DNA from: Hydractinia symbiolongicarpus
Taxonomy: Eukaryota; Cnidaria; Hydrozoa; Anthoathecata; Hydractiniidae
NCBI RefSeq assembly: GCF_029227915.1
Contig: NC_079876.1
Coordinates: 38,423,828 to 38,487,827, forward strand
Direction: 5' to 3'
Length of the DNA: 64,000 nucleotides
Shown in pieces: positions 39,741-50,371 of the stretch. Numbering within the stretch: the first letter of the stretch is position 1; each line of letters opens with the position of its first letter. Under the pieces are notes generated by a model. It had not been told where the DNA came from. It searched no databases and saw nothing but the letters and a program-made list of their open reading frames with translations. Made by a program: the position numbers and the translations under genes.

Positions 39741-39943
39741 TCGTTTGGGAAATGAGTTTACTCCCTGGGTACTTTCTTTGTATACTTTTGACTATACGGG
39801 CCGAGTCCGGGATTTACGGGAAATCGCAGGTTTTCGTTTGCCGGCGATTAAACTTCTTTTATTCAGCGTCTCATCAAAAATGAAATCATTTTTGAAAACT
39901 ACAAGTCTTATGCGTTTTAGTGGTGAAAAAATAATTTAAAAAA
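39741..39943 (+). repeat. Reference monomer, subfamily A (203 bp)
   Basis: This is a typical A-type monomer, taken from TCGTTTGGGA to the base before the next TCGTT. Its diagnostic positions are CTCCCTGGG near the 5' end, GTATACTTTTGAC, GGGCCGAGTCCGGG, then TTCTTTTATTCAGCG in the second half. The AT-rich tail ends in a TAATTTAAAAAA boundary. The GC-rich core spans about 39,797-39,850. Reading frames shift at every monomer because 203 is not a multiple of three, and the boundary supplies a TAA in one forward frame. That explains the recurrent open frames of 61-64 codons. Confidence 0.93.
39857..39943. other. AT-rich half-monomer with clustered A/T tracts
   Basis: The second part of the monomer carries tracts of four to six A or T (CAAAAATGAAAAC, ATTTTTGAAAAC, GAAAAAATAATTTAAAAAAT) spaced a few to about 13 bases apart. 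Clustered short A-tracts commonly give curved DNA and are frequent in satellite repeats. The spacing is only partly helical, so strong curvature is not assured. Confidence 0.5.
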
Positions 39944-40753
39944 TCGTTCGGGAAATGAATTTACTTCCTGGGTACTTTCTTTGTAAACTTTTGACTATAC
40001 GGCCAAGTCGGGATTTACGGGAAATCGCAGGTTTTCGTTTGTCGGCGATTAAACTTCTTTTATTCAGCGTCTCATCAAAAATGAAAACATTTTTGAAAAC
40101 TACAAGTCTCATGCGTTATAGTGGTGAAAAAATAAATTAAAAAATCGTTCGGGAAATGAGTTTACTTCCTGGGTACTTTCTTTGTATACTTTTGAATATA
40201 CGGGCCAAGCCCGGGATTTACGGGAAATCGCGGGTTTTCGTTTGCCGGCGATTAAACTTCTTTTATTCAGCGTCTCATCAAAAATGAAAACAAATTTGAA
40301 AACTACTAGTCTCATGCGTTTTAGTGGTGAAAAAATAATTTAAAAAATCGTTCGGGAAATGAATTTACTTCCTGGGTACTTTCTTTGTATACTTTTGACT
40401 ATACGGGCCGAGTCCGGGATTTACGGGAAATCGCAGGTTTTCGTTTGCCGGCGATTAAACTTCTTTTATTCAGCGTCTCATCAATAATGAAAACATTTTT
40501 GAAAACTACAAGTCTCATGCGTTATAGTGGTGAAGAAATAAATTAGAAAATCGTTCGGGAAATGAGTTTACTCCCTGGGTACTTTCTTTGTATACTTTTG
40601 ACTATACGGGCCAAGCCCGGGATTTACGGGAAATCGCGGGTTTTCGTTTGCCGGCGATTAAACTTCTTTTATTCAGCGTCTCATCAAAAATGAAAACAAA
40701 TTTAAAAACTGCTAGTCTCATGCGTTTTAGTGGTGAAAAAATAATTTAAAAAA

Positions 40754-40956
40754 TGGTTCGTGAAATCTGTTTACTTCCTGGGTACTTTCTTTGTATACTT
40801 TTGACTATACGGGCCGAGTCCGGGATTTACGGGAAGTCGCGGGTTTTCGTTTGCCGGCGATTAAACTTCTTTTATTCAGCGTCTCATCAAAAATGAAAAC
40901 ATTTTTAAAAACTACAAATCTCATGGGCTTAAGTGGTGAAATAATAATTTAAAAAA
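40754..40956 (+). repeat. Variant monomer with TGGTTCGTGAAATCTG head
   Basis: This monomer class replaces the usual TCGTTcGGGAAATGAG head by TGGTTCGTGAAATCTG, has AAGTCGCGG in the core, and often ends in AAATCTCATGGGCTTAAG. It recurs near 826, 6,690, 10,135, 25,750, 26,357, 30,413, 34,671, 37,306, 48,459, 52,308, 56,156, 59,605 and 62,645. From 25 kb onward it usually lies one to three monomers upstream of the anchor monomer, so it belongs to the HOR cassette. Confidence 0.85.
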
Positions 40957-41210
40957 TCGTTTGGGAAATGAGTTTACTCCCTGGGTACTTTCTTTGTATA
41001 CTTTTGACTAAACGGGCCGAGTCCGGGATTTACGGGAAATCGCAGGTTTTCGTTTGCCGGCGATTAAACTTCTTTTATTCAGCTTCTCATCAAAAATGAA
41101 CACATTTTTGAAAACTACAAGTCTTATGCGTTTTAGTGGTGAAAAAATAATTTAAAAAATCGTTCTGGAAATAAGTTTACTCACAGGGTACTTTTTTTGT
41201 ATACATTCGA

Positions 41211-43438
41211 CTATACGGGCCAAGCCCTGGATTTACGGGAAATCGCGGGTTTTCGTTTGCCGGCGATTAAACCTCTTTCATTAAGCGTCTCATCAAAAAT
41301 GAAAACATTTTTGAAAACTACAAGTCTCATGCGTTTTAGTGGTGAAAAAATAATATAAAAAATCGTTCGGGAAATGAGTTTACTGCCTGGGTACTTTCTT
41401 TGTATACTTTTGACTATACGGGCCAAGCCCGAGATTTACGGGAAATGGCGGGTTTTCCTTTGCCGGTGATTAAACTTCTTTTATTCAGTGTCTAATCAAA
41501 AATGAAAACATTTTTGAAAACTACAAGTCTCATCCGTTTTAGTGGTGAAAAGATAATTTAAAAAATCGTTTTGGAAATGAGTTTACTCACAGGGTACTTT
41601 CTTTGTATACATTGGACTATACGGGCCAAGCCCGGGATTTACGGGAAATAGCGGGTTCTCGTTTGCCGGCGATTAATCCACTTTCATTAAGCGTCTCATC
41701 AAAAATGAAAACATTTCTAAAAACTACAAGTCTCATGCGTTTTAGTGGTTAAAAAATAATTTAAAAAATCGTTCGGGAAATGAGTTTACTCCCTGGGTAC
41801 TTTCTTTGTATACTTTTGACTATACGGGCCGAGTCCGGGATTTACGGGAAGTCGCGGTTTTTGTTTGCCGGCGATTAAACTTCTTTTATTCAGCGTCTCA
41901 TCAAAAATAAAATCATTTTTAAAAACTACAAGTCTCATGGGCTTTAGTGGTGAAATACTAATTTAAAAAATCGTTTGGGAAATGAGTTTACTCCCTGGGT
42001 ACTTTCTTTGTATACTTTTGACTATACGGGCCGAGTCTGGGATTTACGGGAAATCGCAGGTTTTCGTTTGCCGGCTATTAAACTTCTTTTATTCAACGTC
42101 TCATCAAAAATGAAATCTTTTTTGAAAACTACAAGTCTTATGCGTTTTAGTGGTGAAAAAATAATTTAAAAAATCGTTCTGGAAATGAGTTTACTCACAG
42201 CGTACTTTCTTTGTATACATTCGACTATACGGGCCAAGCCCGGGATTTAGGGGAAATCGCTGGTTTTCGTTTGCCGGCGATTAAACTTCTTTTATTCAGC
42301 GTCTCATCAAAAATGAAAGCATTTTTGAAAACTACAAGTCTCATGCGTTTTAGTGGTGAAAAGATAATTTAAAAAATCGTTTTGGAAATGAGTTTACTCA
42401 CAGGGTACTTTCTTTGTATACATTCGACTATACGGGCCAAGCCCTTGATTTACGGGAAATCGCGGGTTTTCCTTTGCCGGCGATTAAACCACTTTCATTA
42501 AGCGTCTCATCAAAAATGAAAACATTTCTGAAAACTGCAAGTCTCATGGGCTTTAGTGGTGAAATAATAATTTAAAAAATCGTTTGGGAAATGAGTTTAC
42601 TCCCTGGGTACTTTCTTTGTATACTTTTGACTATACGGGCCGAGTCCGGGATTTACGGGAAATCGCAGGTTTTCGTTTGCCGGCGATTAAACTTCTTTTA
42701 TTCAGCGTCTCATCAAAAATGAAATCATTTTTGAAAACTACAAGTCTTATGCGTTTTAGTGGTGAAAAAATAATTTAAAAAATCGTTCGGGAAATGAATT
42801 TACTTCCTGGGTACTTTCTTTGTAAACTTTTGACTATACGGCCAAGTCGGGATTTACGGGAAATCGCAGGTTTTCGTTTGTCGGCGATTAAACTTCTTTT
42901 ATTCAGCGTCTCATCAAAAATGAAAACATTTTTGAAAACTACAAGTCTCATGCGTTATAGTGGTGAAAAAATAAATTAAAAAATCGTTCGGGAAATGAGT
43001 TTACTCCCTGGGTACTTTCTTTGTATACTTTTGACTATACGGGCCAAGCCCGGGATATACGGGAAATCGCGGGTTTTCGTTTGCCGGCGATTAAACTTCT
43101 TTTATTCAGCGTCTCATCAAAAATGAAAACAAATTTGAAAACTACTAGTCTCATGCGTTTTAGTGGTGAAAAAATAATTTAAAAAATCGTTCGGGAAATG
43201 AATTTACTTCCTGGGTACTTTCTTTGTAAACTTTTGACTATACGGCCGAGTCGGGATTTACGGGAAATCGCAGGTTTTCGTTTGCCGGCGATTAAACTTC
43301 TTTTATTCAGCGTCTCATCAAAAATGAAAACATTTTTGAAAACTACAAGTCTCATGCGTTATAGTGGTGAAAAAATAATTTAAAAAATCGTTTTGGAAAT
43401 GAGTTTACCCACAGGGTACTTTCTTTGTATACATTCGA
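41211..43438. repeat. HOR unit anchor-to-anchor, 2228 bp (11 monomers)
   Basis: The shortest complete HOR in the right half. Bases 41,363-43,229 match 38,524-40,390 at a constant 2839-bp offset, including the rare TTTGCCGGCTATT and GAAATCTTTTTTG changes near 42,070-42,125. It lacks the second half of the longer cassette. Confidence 0.86.
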
Positions 43439-45249
43439 CTATACGGGCCAAGCCCTGGATTTACGGGAAATCGCGGGTTTTCGTTTGCCGGCGATTAAAC
43501 CTCTTTCATTAAGCGTCTCATCAAAAATGAAAACATTTTTGAAAACTACAAGTCTCATGCGTTTTAGTGGTGAAAAAATAATATAAAAAATCGTTCGGGA
43601 AATGAGTTTACTGCCTGGGTACTTTCTTTGTATACTTTTGACTATACGGGCCAAGACCGGGATTTACGGGAAATGGCGGGTTTTCCTTTGCCGGTGATTA
43701 AACTTCTTTTATTCAGTGTCTAATCAAAAATGAAAACATTTTTGAAAACTACAAGTCTCATGCGTTTTAGTGGTGAAAAGATAATTTAAAAAATCGTTTT
43801 GGAAATGAGTTTACTCACAGGGTACTTTCTTTGTATACATTGGACTATACGGGCCAAGCCCGGGATTTACGGGAAATCGCGGGTTCTCGTTTGCCGGCGA
43901 TTAAACTTCTTTTATTCAGCGTCTCATCAAAAATAAAATCATTTTTAAAAACTACAAGTCTCATGGGCTTTAGTGGTGAAATACTAATTTAAAAAATCGT
44001 TTGGGAAATGAGTTTACTCCCTGGGTACTTTCTTTGTATACTTTTGACTATACGGGCCAAGCCCTTGATTTACGGGAAATCGCGGGTTTTCCTTTGCCGG
44101 CGATTAAACCACTTTCATTAAGCGTTTCATCAAAAATGAAAACATTTCTGAAAACTACAAGTCTCATGGGCTTTAGTGGTGAAATAATAATTTAAAAAAT
44201 CGTTTGGGAAATGAGTTTACTCCCTGGGTACTTTCTTTGTATACTTTTGACTATACGGGCCGAGTCCGGGATTTACGGGATGTCGCGGGTTTTCGTTTGC
44301 CGGCGATTAAACTTCTTTTATTCAGCGTCTCATCAAAAATGAAAACATTTTTGAAAACTACAAGTCTCATGCGTTATAGTGGCGAAAAAATAAATTAAAA
44401 AATCGTTCGGGAAATGAGTTTACTCCCTGGGTACTTTCTTTGTATACTTTTGACTATACGGGCCCAGCCCGGGATTTACGGGAAATCGCGGGTTTTCGTT
44501 TGCCGGCGATTAAACTTCTTTTATTCAGCGTCTCATCAAAAATGAAAACAAATTTGAAAACTACTAGTCTCATGCGTTTTAGTGGTGAAAAAATAATTTA
44601 AAAAATCGTTCGGGAAATGAATTTACTTCCTGGGTACTTTCTTTGTAAACTTTTGACTATACGGCCGAGTCGGGATTTACGGGAAATCGCAGGTTTTCGT
44701 TTGCCGGCGATTAAACTTCTTTTATTCAGCGTCTCATCAAAAATGAAAACATTTTTGAAAACTACAAGTCTCATGCGTTATAGTGGTGAAAAAATAATTT
44801 AAAAAATCGTTTTGGAAATGAGTTTACTCACAGTGTACTTTCTTTGTATACATTCGACTATACGGGCCAAGCCCTTGATTTACGGGAAATCGCGGGTTTT
44901 CCTTTGCCGGCGATTAAACCACTTTCATTAAGCGTCTCATCAAAAATGAAAACATTTCTGAAAACTACAAGTCTCATGGGCTTTAGTGGTGAAATAATAA
45001 TTTAAAAAATCGTTTGGGAAATGAATTTACTTCCTGGGTACTTTCTTTGTAAACTTTTGACTATACGGCCGAGTCGGGATTTACGGGAAATCGCAGGTTT
45101 TCGTTTGCCGGCGATTAAACTTCTTTTATTCAGCGTCTCATCAAAAATGAAATCATTTTTGAAAACTACAAGTCTCATGCGTTATAGTGGTGAAAAAATA
45201 AATTAAAAAATCGTTCAGGAAATGAGTTTACTCCCTGGGTACTTTCTTT

Positions 45250-45267
45250 GTATACTTTTGACTATAC
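45250..45267. other. Dyad 1: GTATA..TATAC
   Basis: GTATA and TATAC are inverted repeats with an eight-base centre. The element is present in most monomers at the same place. It is broken in the 201-bp class, which has GTAAAC, and improved to six-base arms where the centre reads GTATAGTTTTGACTATAC (25,383-25,400; 25,991-26,008; 30,046-30,063; 37,143-37,160). Confidence 0.7.
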
Positions 45268-45279
45268 GGGCCAAGCCCG
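45267..45279. other. Dyad 2: CGGGC-CAA-GCCCG
   Basis: Perfect five-base arms around a three-base centre. In the common A form, CGGGC-CGA-GTCCG, one pair becomes a G-T wobble, which would still pair in RNA. In the 201-bp class it is CGGC-CGA-GTCG (for example 45,470-45,480), shortened on both sides. Confidence 0.65.
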
Positions 45280-45300
45280 GGATTTACGGGAAATCGCGGG
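45268..45300 (+). other. Four G-triplets, possible G-quadruplex
   Basis: GGG runs at 45,268-45,270, 45,279-45,281, 45,288-45,290 and 45,298-45,300 are separated by 8, 6 and 7 bases, on the plus strand. One loop is just longer than the common 1-7 base rule, so this would be a weak candidate. Monomers with CGCAGG or CGCTGG lose the fourth run, and the 201-bp class loses the first. Confidence 0.45.
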
Positions 45301-45413
45301 TTTTCGTTTGCCGGCGATTAAACTTCTTTTATTCAGCGTCTCATCAAAAATGAAAACAAATTTGAAAACTACTAGTCTCATGCGTTTTAGTGGTGAAAAA
45401 ATAATTTAAAAAA

Positions 45414-45614
45414 TCGTTCGGGAAATGAATTTACTTCCTGGGTACTTTCTTTGTAAACTTTTGACTATACGGCCGAGTCGGGATTTACGGGAAATCGCAG
45501 GTTTTCGTTTGCCGGCGATTAAACTTCTTTTATTCAGCGTCTCATCAAAAATGAAAACATTTTTGAAAACTACAAGTCTCATGCGTTATAGTGGTGAAAA
45601 AATAATTTAAAAAA
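45414..45614 (+). repeat. Reference 201-bp monomer with paired core deletion
   Basis: A monomer class shortened to 201 bp because GGGCCGAGTCCGGG has become GGCCGAGTCGGG, losing one G on the left and one C on the right. Most members also read GTAAAC where other monomers read GTATAC. Alternation of 201- and 203-bp units produces the exact 404-bp spacing at 44,617, 45,021 and 45,425. Other members lie near 5,691, 9,135, 18,463, 24,748, 29,005, 33,062, 36,508 and 43,198. The shortened core shifts the forward frame and gives the recurrent 61-codon open frame. Confidence 0.9.
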
Positions 45615-46519
45615 TCGTTTTGGAAAAGAGTTTACTCACAGGGTACTTTCTTTGTATACATTCGACTATACGGGCCAAGCCCTTGATTTACGGGAAATCG
45701 CGGGTTTTCCTTTGCCGGCGATTAAACCACTTTCATTAAGCGTCTCATCAAAAATGAAAACATTTCTGAAAACTACAAGTCTCATGGGCTTTAGTGGTGA
45801 AATAATAATTTAAAAAATCGTTTGGGAAATGAGTTTACTCCCTGGGTACTTTCTTTGTATACTTTTGACTATACGGGCCGAGTCCGGGATTTACGGGAAA
45901 TCGCAGGTTTTCGTTTGCCGGCGATTAAACTTCTTTTATTCAGCGTCTCATCAAAAATGAAATCATTTTTGAAAACTACAAGTCTTATGCGTTTTAGTGG
46001 TGAAAGAATAATTTAAAAAATCGTTCTGGAAATGAGTTTACTCACAGCGTACTTTCTCTGTATACATTCGACTATACGGGCCAAGCCCGGGATTTAGGGG
46101 AAATCGCTGGTTTTCGTTTGCCGGCGATTAAACTTCTTTTAAACAGCGTCTCATCAAAAATGAAAACATTTTTGAAAACTACAAGTCTCATGCGTTTTAG
46201 TGGTGAAAAGATAATTTAAAAAATCGTTTTGGAAATGAGTTTACTCACAGGGTACTTTCTTTGTATACATTCGACTATACGGGCCAAGCCCTTGATTTAC
46301 GGGAAATCGCTGGTTTTCCTTTGCCGGCGATTAAACCACTTTCATTAAGCGTCTCATCAAAAATGAAAACATTTCTGAAAACTACATGTCTCATGCGTTT
46401 TAGTGGTGAAAAAATAATTTAAAAAATCGTTCGGGAAATGAGTTTGCTCCCTGGGTACTTTCTTTGTATACTTTTGACTATACGGGCCGAGTCAGGATTT
46501 ACGGGAAATCGCGGGTTTT

Positions 46520-49500
46520 CGTTTGCCGGCGATTAAACTTCTTTTATTCAACGTCTCATCAAAAATGAAATCATTTTTAAAAACTACAAGTCTCATGGGC
46601 TTTAGTGGGGAAATAATAATTTAAAAAATCGTTTGGGAAATGAGTTTACTGCATGGGTACTTTCTTTGTATACTTTTGACTATACGGGCCGAGTCCGGGA
46701 TTTACGGGATATCGCAGGTTTTCGTTTGCCGGCGATTAAACTGCTTTTATTCAGCGTCTCATCAAAAATGAAATCATTTTTGAAAACTACAAGTCTTATG
46801 CGTTTTAGTGGTGAAAAAATAATTTAAAAAATCGTTCTGGAAATTAGTTTACTTACAGGGTACTTTCTTTGTATACATTCGACTATACGGGCCGAGTCCG
46901 GGATTTACGGGAAATCGCGGGTTTTTGTTTGCCGGCGAATAAACTTCTTTTATTCAGCGTCTCATCAAAAATGAAAACATTTTTAAAAACTACAAGTCTC
47001 ATGGGCTTTAGTGGTGAAATAATAATTTAAAAAATCGTTCGGGAAATGAGTTTACACACCGGGTACTTTCTTTGTATACTTTTGACTATACGGCCGAGTC
47101 GGGAGTTACGGGAAATCGCGGGTTTTCGTTTGCCGGCGATTAAACTTCTTTTATTCAGCGTCTCATCAAAAATGAAAACAATTTTGAAAACTACAAGTCT
47201 CATGCGTTTTAGTGGTGAAAAGATAATTTAAAAAATCGTTTTGGAAATGAGTTTACTCACAGGGTACTTTCTTTGTATACATTCGACAATACGGGCCAAG
47301 CCCGGGATTTACGGGAAATCGCGGGTTTTCGTTTGCCGGCGATTAAACTTCTTTTATTCAGCGTCTCATCAAAAATGAAAACAAATTTAAAAACTGCTAG
47401 TCTCATGCGTTTTAGTGGTGAAAAAATAATTTAAAAAATGGTTCTTGAAATCTGTTTACTTCCTGGGTACTTTCTTTGTATACTTTTGACTATACGGGCC
47501 GAGTCCGGGATTTACGGGAAGTCGCGGGTTATCGTTTGCCGGCAATTAAACTTCTTTTATTCAGCGTCTCATCAAAAATGAAAGCAATTTTGAAAACTAC
47601 AACTCTCATGCGTTTTAGTGGTGAAAAAATACTTTAAAAAATCGTTCGGGAAATGAGTTTACTCCCTGGGTACTTTCTTTGTAAACTTTTGACTATACGG
47701 CCGAGTCGGGATTTACGGGAAATCGCAGGTTTTCGTTTGCCGGCGATTAAACTTCTTTTATTCAGCGTCTCATCAAAAATGAAAACAAATTTGAAAACTA
47801 CTAGTCTCATGCGTTTTAGTGGTGAAAAAATAATTTAAAAAATCGTTCGGGAAATGAATTTACTTCCTGGGTACTTTCTTTGTATACTTTTGACTATACG
47901 GGCCGAGTCCGGGATTTACGGGAAGTCGCGGGTTTTCGTTTGCCGGCGATTAAACTTCTTTTATTCAGCGTCTCATCAAAAATGAAAACATTTTTAAAAA
48001 CTACAAGTCTCATGGGCTTTAATGGGGAAATAATAATTTAAAAAATCGTTTGGGAAATGAGTTTACTCCCTGGGTACTTTCTTTGTATACTTTTGACTAT
48101 ACGGGCCGAGTCCGGGATTTACGGGAAATCGCAGGTTTTCGTTTGCCGGCGATTAAACTTCTTTTATTCAGCGTCTCATCAATAATGAAAACATTTTTGA
48201 AAACTACAAGTCTCATGCGTTATAGTGGTGAAAAAATAAATTAGAAAATCGTTCGGGAAATGAGTTTACTCCCTGGGTACTTTCTTTGTATACTTTTGAC
48301 TATACGGGCCAAGCCCGGGATTTACGGGAAATCGCTGGTTTTCGTTTGCCGGCGATTAAACTTCTTTTATTCAGCGTCTCATCAAAAATGAAAACAAATT
48401 TAAAAACTGCTAGTCTCATGCGTTTTAGTGGTGAAAAAATAATTTAAAAAATGGTTCGTGAAATCTGTTTACTTCCTGGGTACTTTCTTTGTATACTTTT
48501 GACTATACGGGCCGAGTCCGGGATTTACGGGAAGTCGCGGGTTTTCGTTTGCCGGCGATTAAACTTCTTTTATTCAGCGTCTCATCAAAAATGAAAACAT
48601 TTTTAAAAACTACAAATCTCATGGGCGTAAGTGGTGAAATAATAATTTAAAAAATCGTTTGGGAAATGAGTTTACTCCCTGGGTACTTTCTTTGTATACT
48701 TTTGACTAAACGGGCCGAGTCCGGGATTTACGGGAAATCGCAGGTTTTCGTTTGCCGGCGATTAAACTTCTTTTATTCAGCTTCTCATCAAAAATGAACA
48801 CATTTTTGAAAACTACAAGTCTTATGCGTTTTAGTGGTGAAAAAATAATTTAAAAAATCGTTCTGGAAATAAGTTTACTCACAGGGTACTTTTTTTGTAT
48901 ACATTCGACTATACGGGCCAAGCCCTGGATTTACGGGAAATCGCGGGTTTTCGTTTGCCGGCGATTAAACCTCTTTCATTAAGCGTCTCATCAAAAATGA
49001 AAACATTTTTGAAAACTACAAGTCTCATGCGTTTTAGTGGTGAAAAAATAATATAAAAAATCGTTCGGGAAATGAGTTTACTGCCTGGGTACTTTCTTTG
49101 TATACTTTTGACTATACGGGCCAAGCCCGGGATTTACGGGAAATGGCGGGTTTTCCTTTGCCGGTGATTAAACTTCTTTTATTCAGTGTCTAATCAAAAA
49201 TGAAAACATTTTTGAAAACTACAAGTCTCATGCGTTTTAGTGGTGAAAAGATAATTTAAAAAATCGTTTTGGAAATGAGTTTACTCACAGGGTACTTTCT
49301 TTGTATACATTGGACTATACGGGCCAAGCCCGGGATTTACGGGAAATCGCGGGTTCTCGTTTGCCGGCGATTAATCCACTTTCATTAAGCGTCTCATCAA
49401 AAATGAAAACATTTCTAAAAACTACAAGTCTCATGCGTTTTAGTGGTTAAAAAATAATTTAAAAAATCGTTCGGGAAATGAGTTTACTCCCTGGGTACTT

Positions 49501-49553
49501 TCTTTGTATACTTTTGACTATACGGGCCGAGTCCGGGATTTACGGGAAGTCGC
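46520..49553. repeat. 3852-bp (19-mer) HOR, left copy
   Basis: Matches 50,372-53,405 at a constant 3852-bp offset. Shared rare marks are AGTGGGGAAATAATAATT, CTGCATGGG, GAAATTAGTTTACTTACAGG, CACACCGGG, ATTCGACAATACGG, GGTTATCG with CCGGCAATT, and CTACAACTCTC. The match resumes past 53,611 at offset 4055 because the right copy gained one monomer. Confidence 0.9.
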
Positions 49554-50371
49554 GGTTTTTGTTTGCCGGCGATTAAACTTCTTTTATTCAGCGTCTCATC
49601 AAAAATAAAATCATTTTTAAAAACTACAAGTCTCATGGGCTGTAGTGGTGAAATAATAATTTAAAAAATCGTTTGGGAAATGAGTTTACTCCCTGGGTAC
49701 TTTCTTTGTATACTTTTGACTATACGGGCCGAGTCTGGGATTTACGGGAAATCGCAGGTTTTCGTTTGCCGGCGATTAAACTTCTTTTATTCAACGTCTC
49801 ATCAAAAATGAAATCATTTTTGAAAACTACAAGTCTTATGCGTTTTAGTGGTGAAAAAATAATTTAAAAAATCGTTCTGGAAATGAGTTTACTCACAGCG
49901 TACTTTCTTTGTATACATTCGACTATACGGGCCAAGCCCGGGATTTAGGGGAAATCGCTGGTTTTCGTTTGCTGGCGATTAAACGTCTTTTATTCAGCGT
50001 CTCATCAAAAATGAAAACATTTTTGAAAACTACAAGTCTCATGCGTTTTAGTGGTGAAAAGATAATTTAAAAAATCGTTTTGGAAATGAGTTTACTCACA
50101 GGGTACTTTCTTTGTATACATTCGACTATACGGGCCAAGCCCTTGATTTACGGGAAATCGCGGGTTTTCCTTTGCCAGCGATTAAACCACTTTCATTAAG
50201 CGTCTCATCAAAAATGAAAACATTTCTGAAAACTACAAGTCTCATGGGCTTTAGTGGTGAAATAATAATTTAAAAAATCGTTTGGGAAATGAGTTTACTC
50301 CCTGGGTACTTTCTTTGTATACTTTTGACTATACGGGCCGAGTCCGGGATTTACGGGAAATCGCAGGTTTT

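Larger units (their letters stand above)
37764..41210. repeat. HOR unit anchor-to-anchor, 3447 bp (17 monomers)
   Basis: Contains the 608-bp internal duplication described separately, then the CACAGCG dimer, an A unit and a 201-bp unit with CGGCCAAGTCGGG and TTTGTCGGCG. The part from 38,524 to about 40,390 is repeated at offset 2839 in the next unit. Confidence 0.85.
45211..45413 (+). repeat. Reference monomer with full core symmetry (203 bp)
   Basis: An A-type monomer that carries the CAAGCCCGGG form of the core and an ACAAATTTG..ACTAG tail. It is given separately because it shows all core elements in their most complete common form: the GTATA/TATAC dyad at 45,250-45,267, the CGGGC-CAA-GCCCG dyad at 45,267-45,279, four G-triplets between 45,268 and 45,300, and the AATCGC..GCGATT dyad at 45,292-45,319. 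Confidence 0.9.
43439..48908. repeat. Long anchor-to-anchor interval, 5470 bp (27 monomers)
   Basis: This interval holds a run of alternating 201- and 203-bp units (43,198-45,610), with 44,403-45,013 repeated at 45,211-45,821 (808 bp). The second cassette begins at about 46,020. The monomer starting near 43,994 is chimeric, with an A-type head and a B-type CAAGCCCTTG/CCACTTTCATTAAG body. From 46,520 the sequence belongs to the 3852-bp repeat. Confidence 0.83.

Noticed and set aside
45250-45267. Promoter reading of GTATAC/TATAAT-like words (for example TATAAT near 17,886)
   Set aside because: They are a regular part of every monomer with no partner element or gene downstream. The TATAAT case is a single substitution.
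45260-45300. CENP-B box
   Set aside because: The core needs TTCG, four bases, A, two bases, CGGG. CATTCGACTATACGGG in B monomers is one base too short and GTTCGGGAAATGAG lacks the CGGG end. No exact match was found by eye, so I do not call it.
48909-49124. Recurrent 71-codon reverse open frame over the anchor monomer
   Set aside because: It exists only because TAATATAAAA replaces TAATTTAAAA at the boundary. The reading spans two monomers and its repetition follows the HOR, not a gene. Its rich basic/aromatic content is simply the reverse complement of AT-rich repeat.
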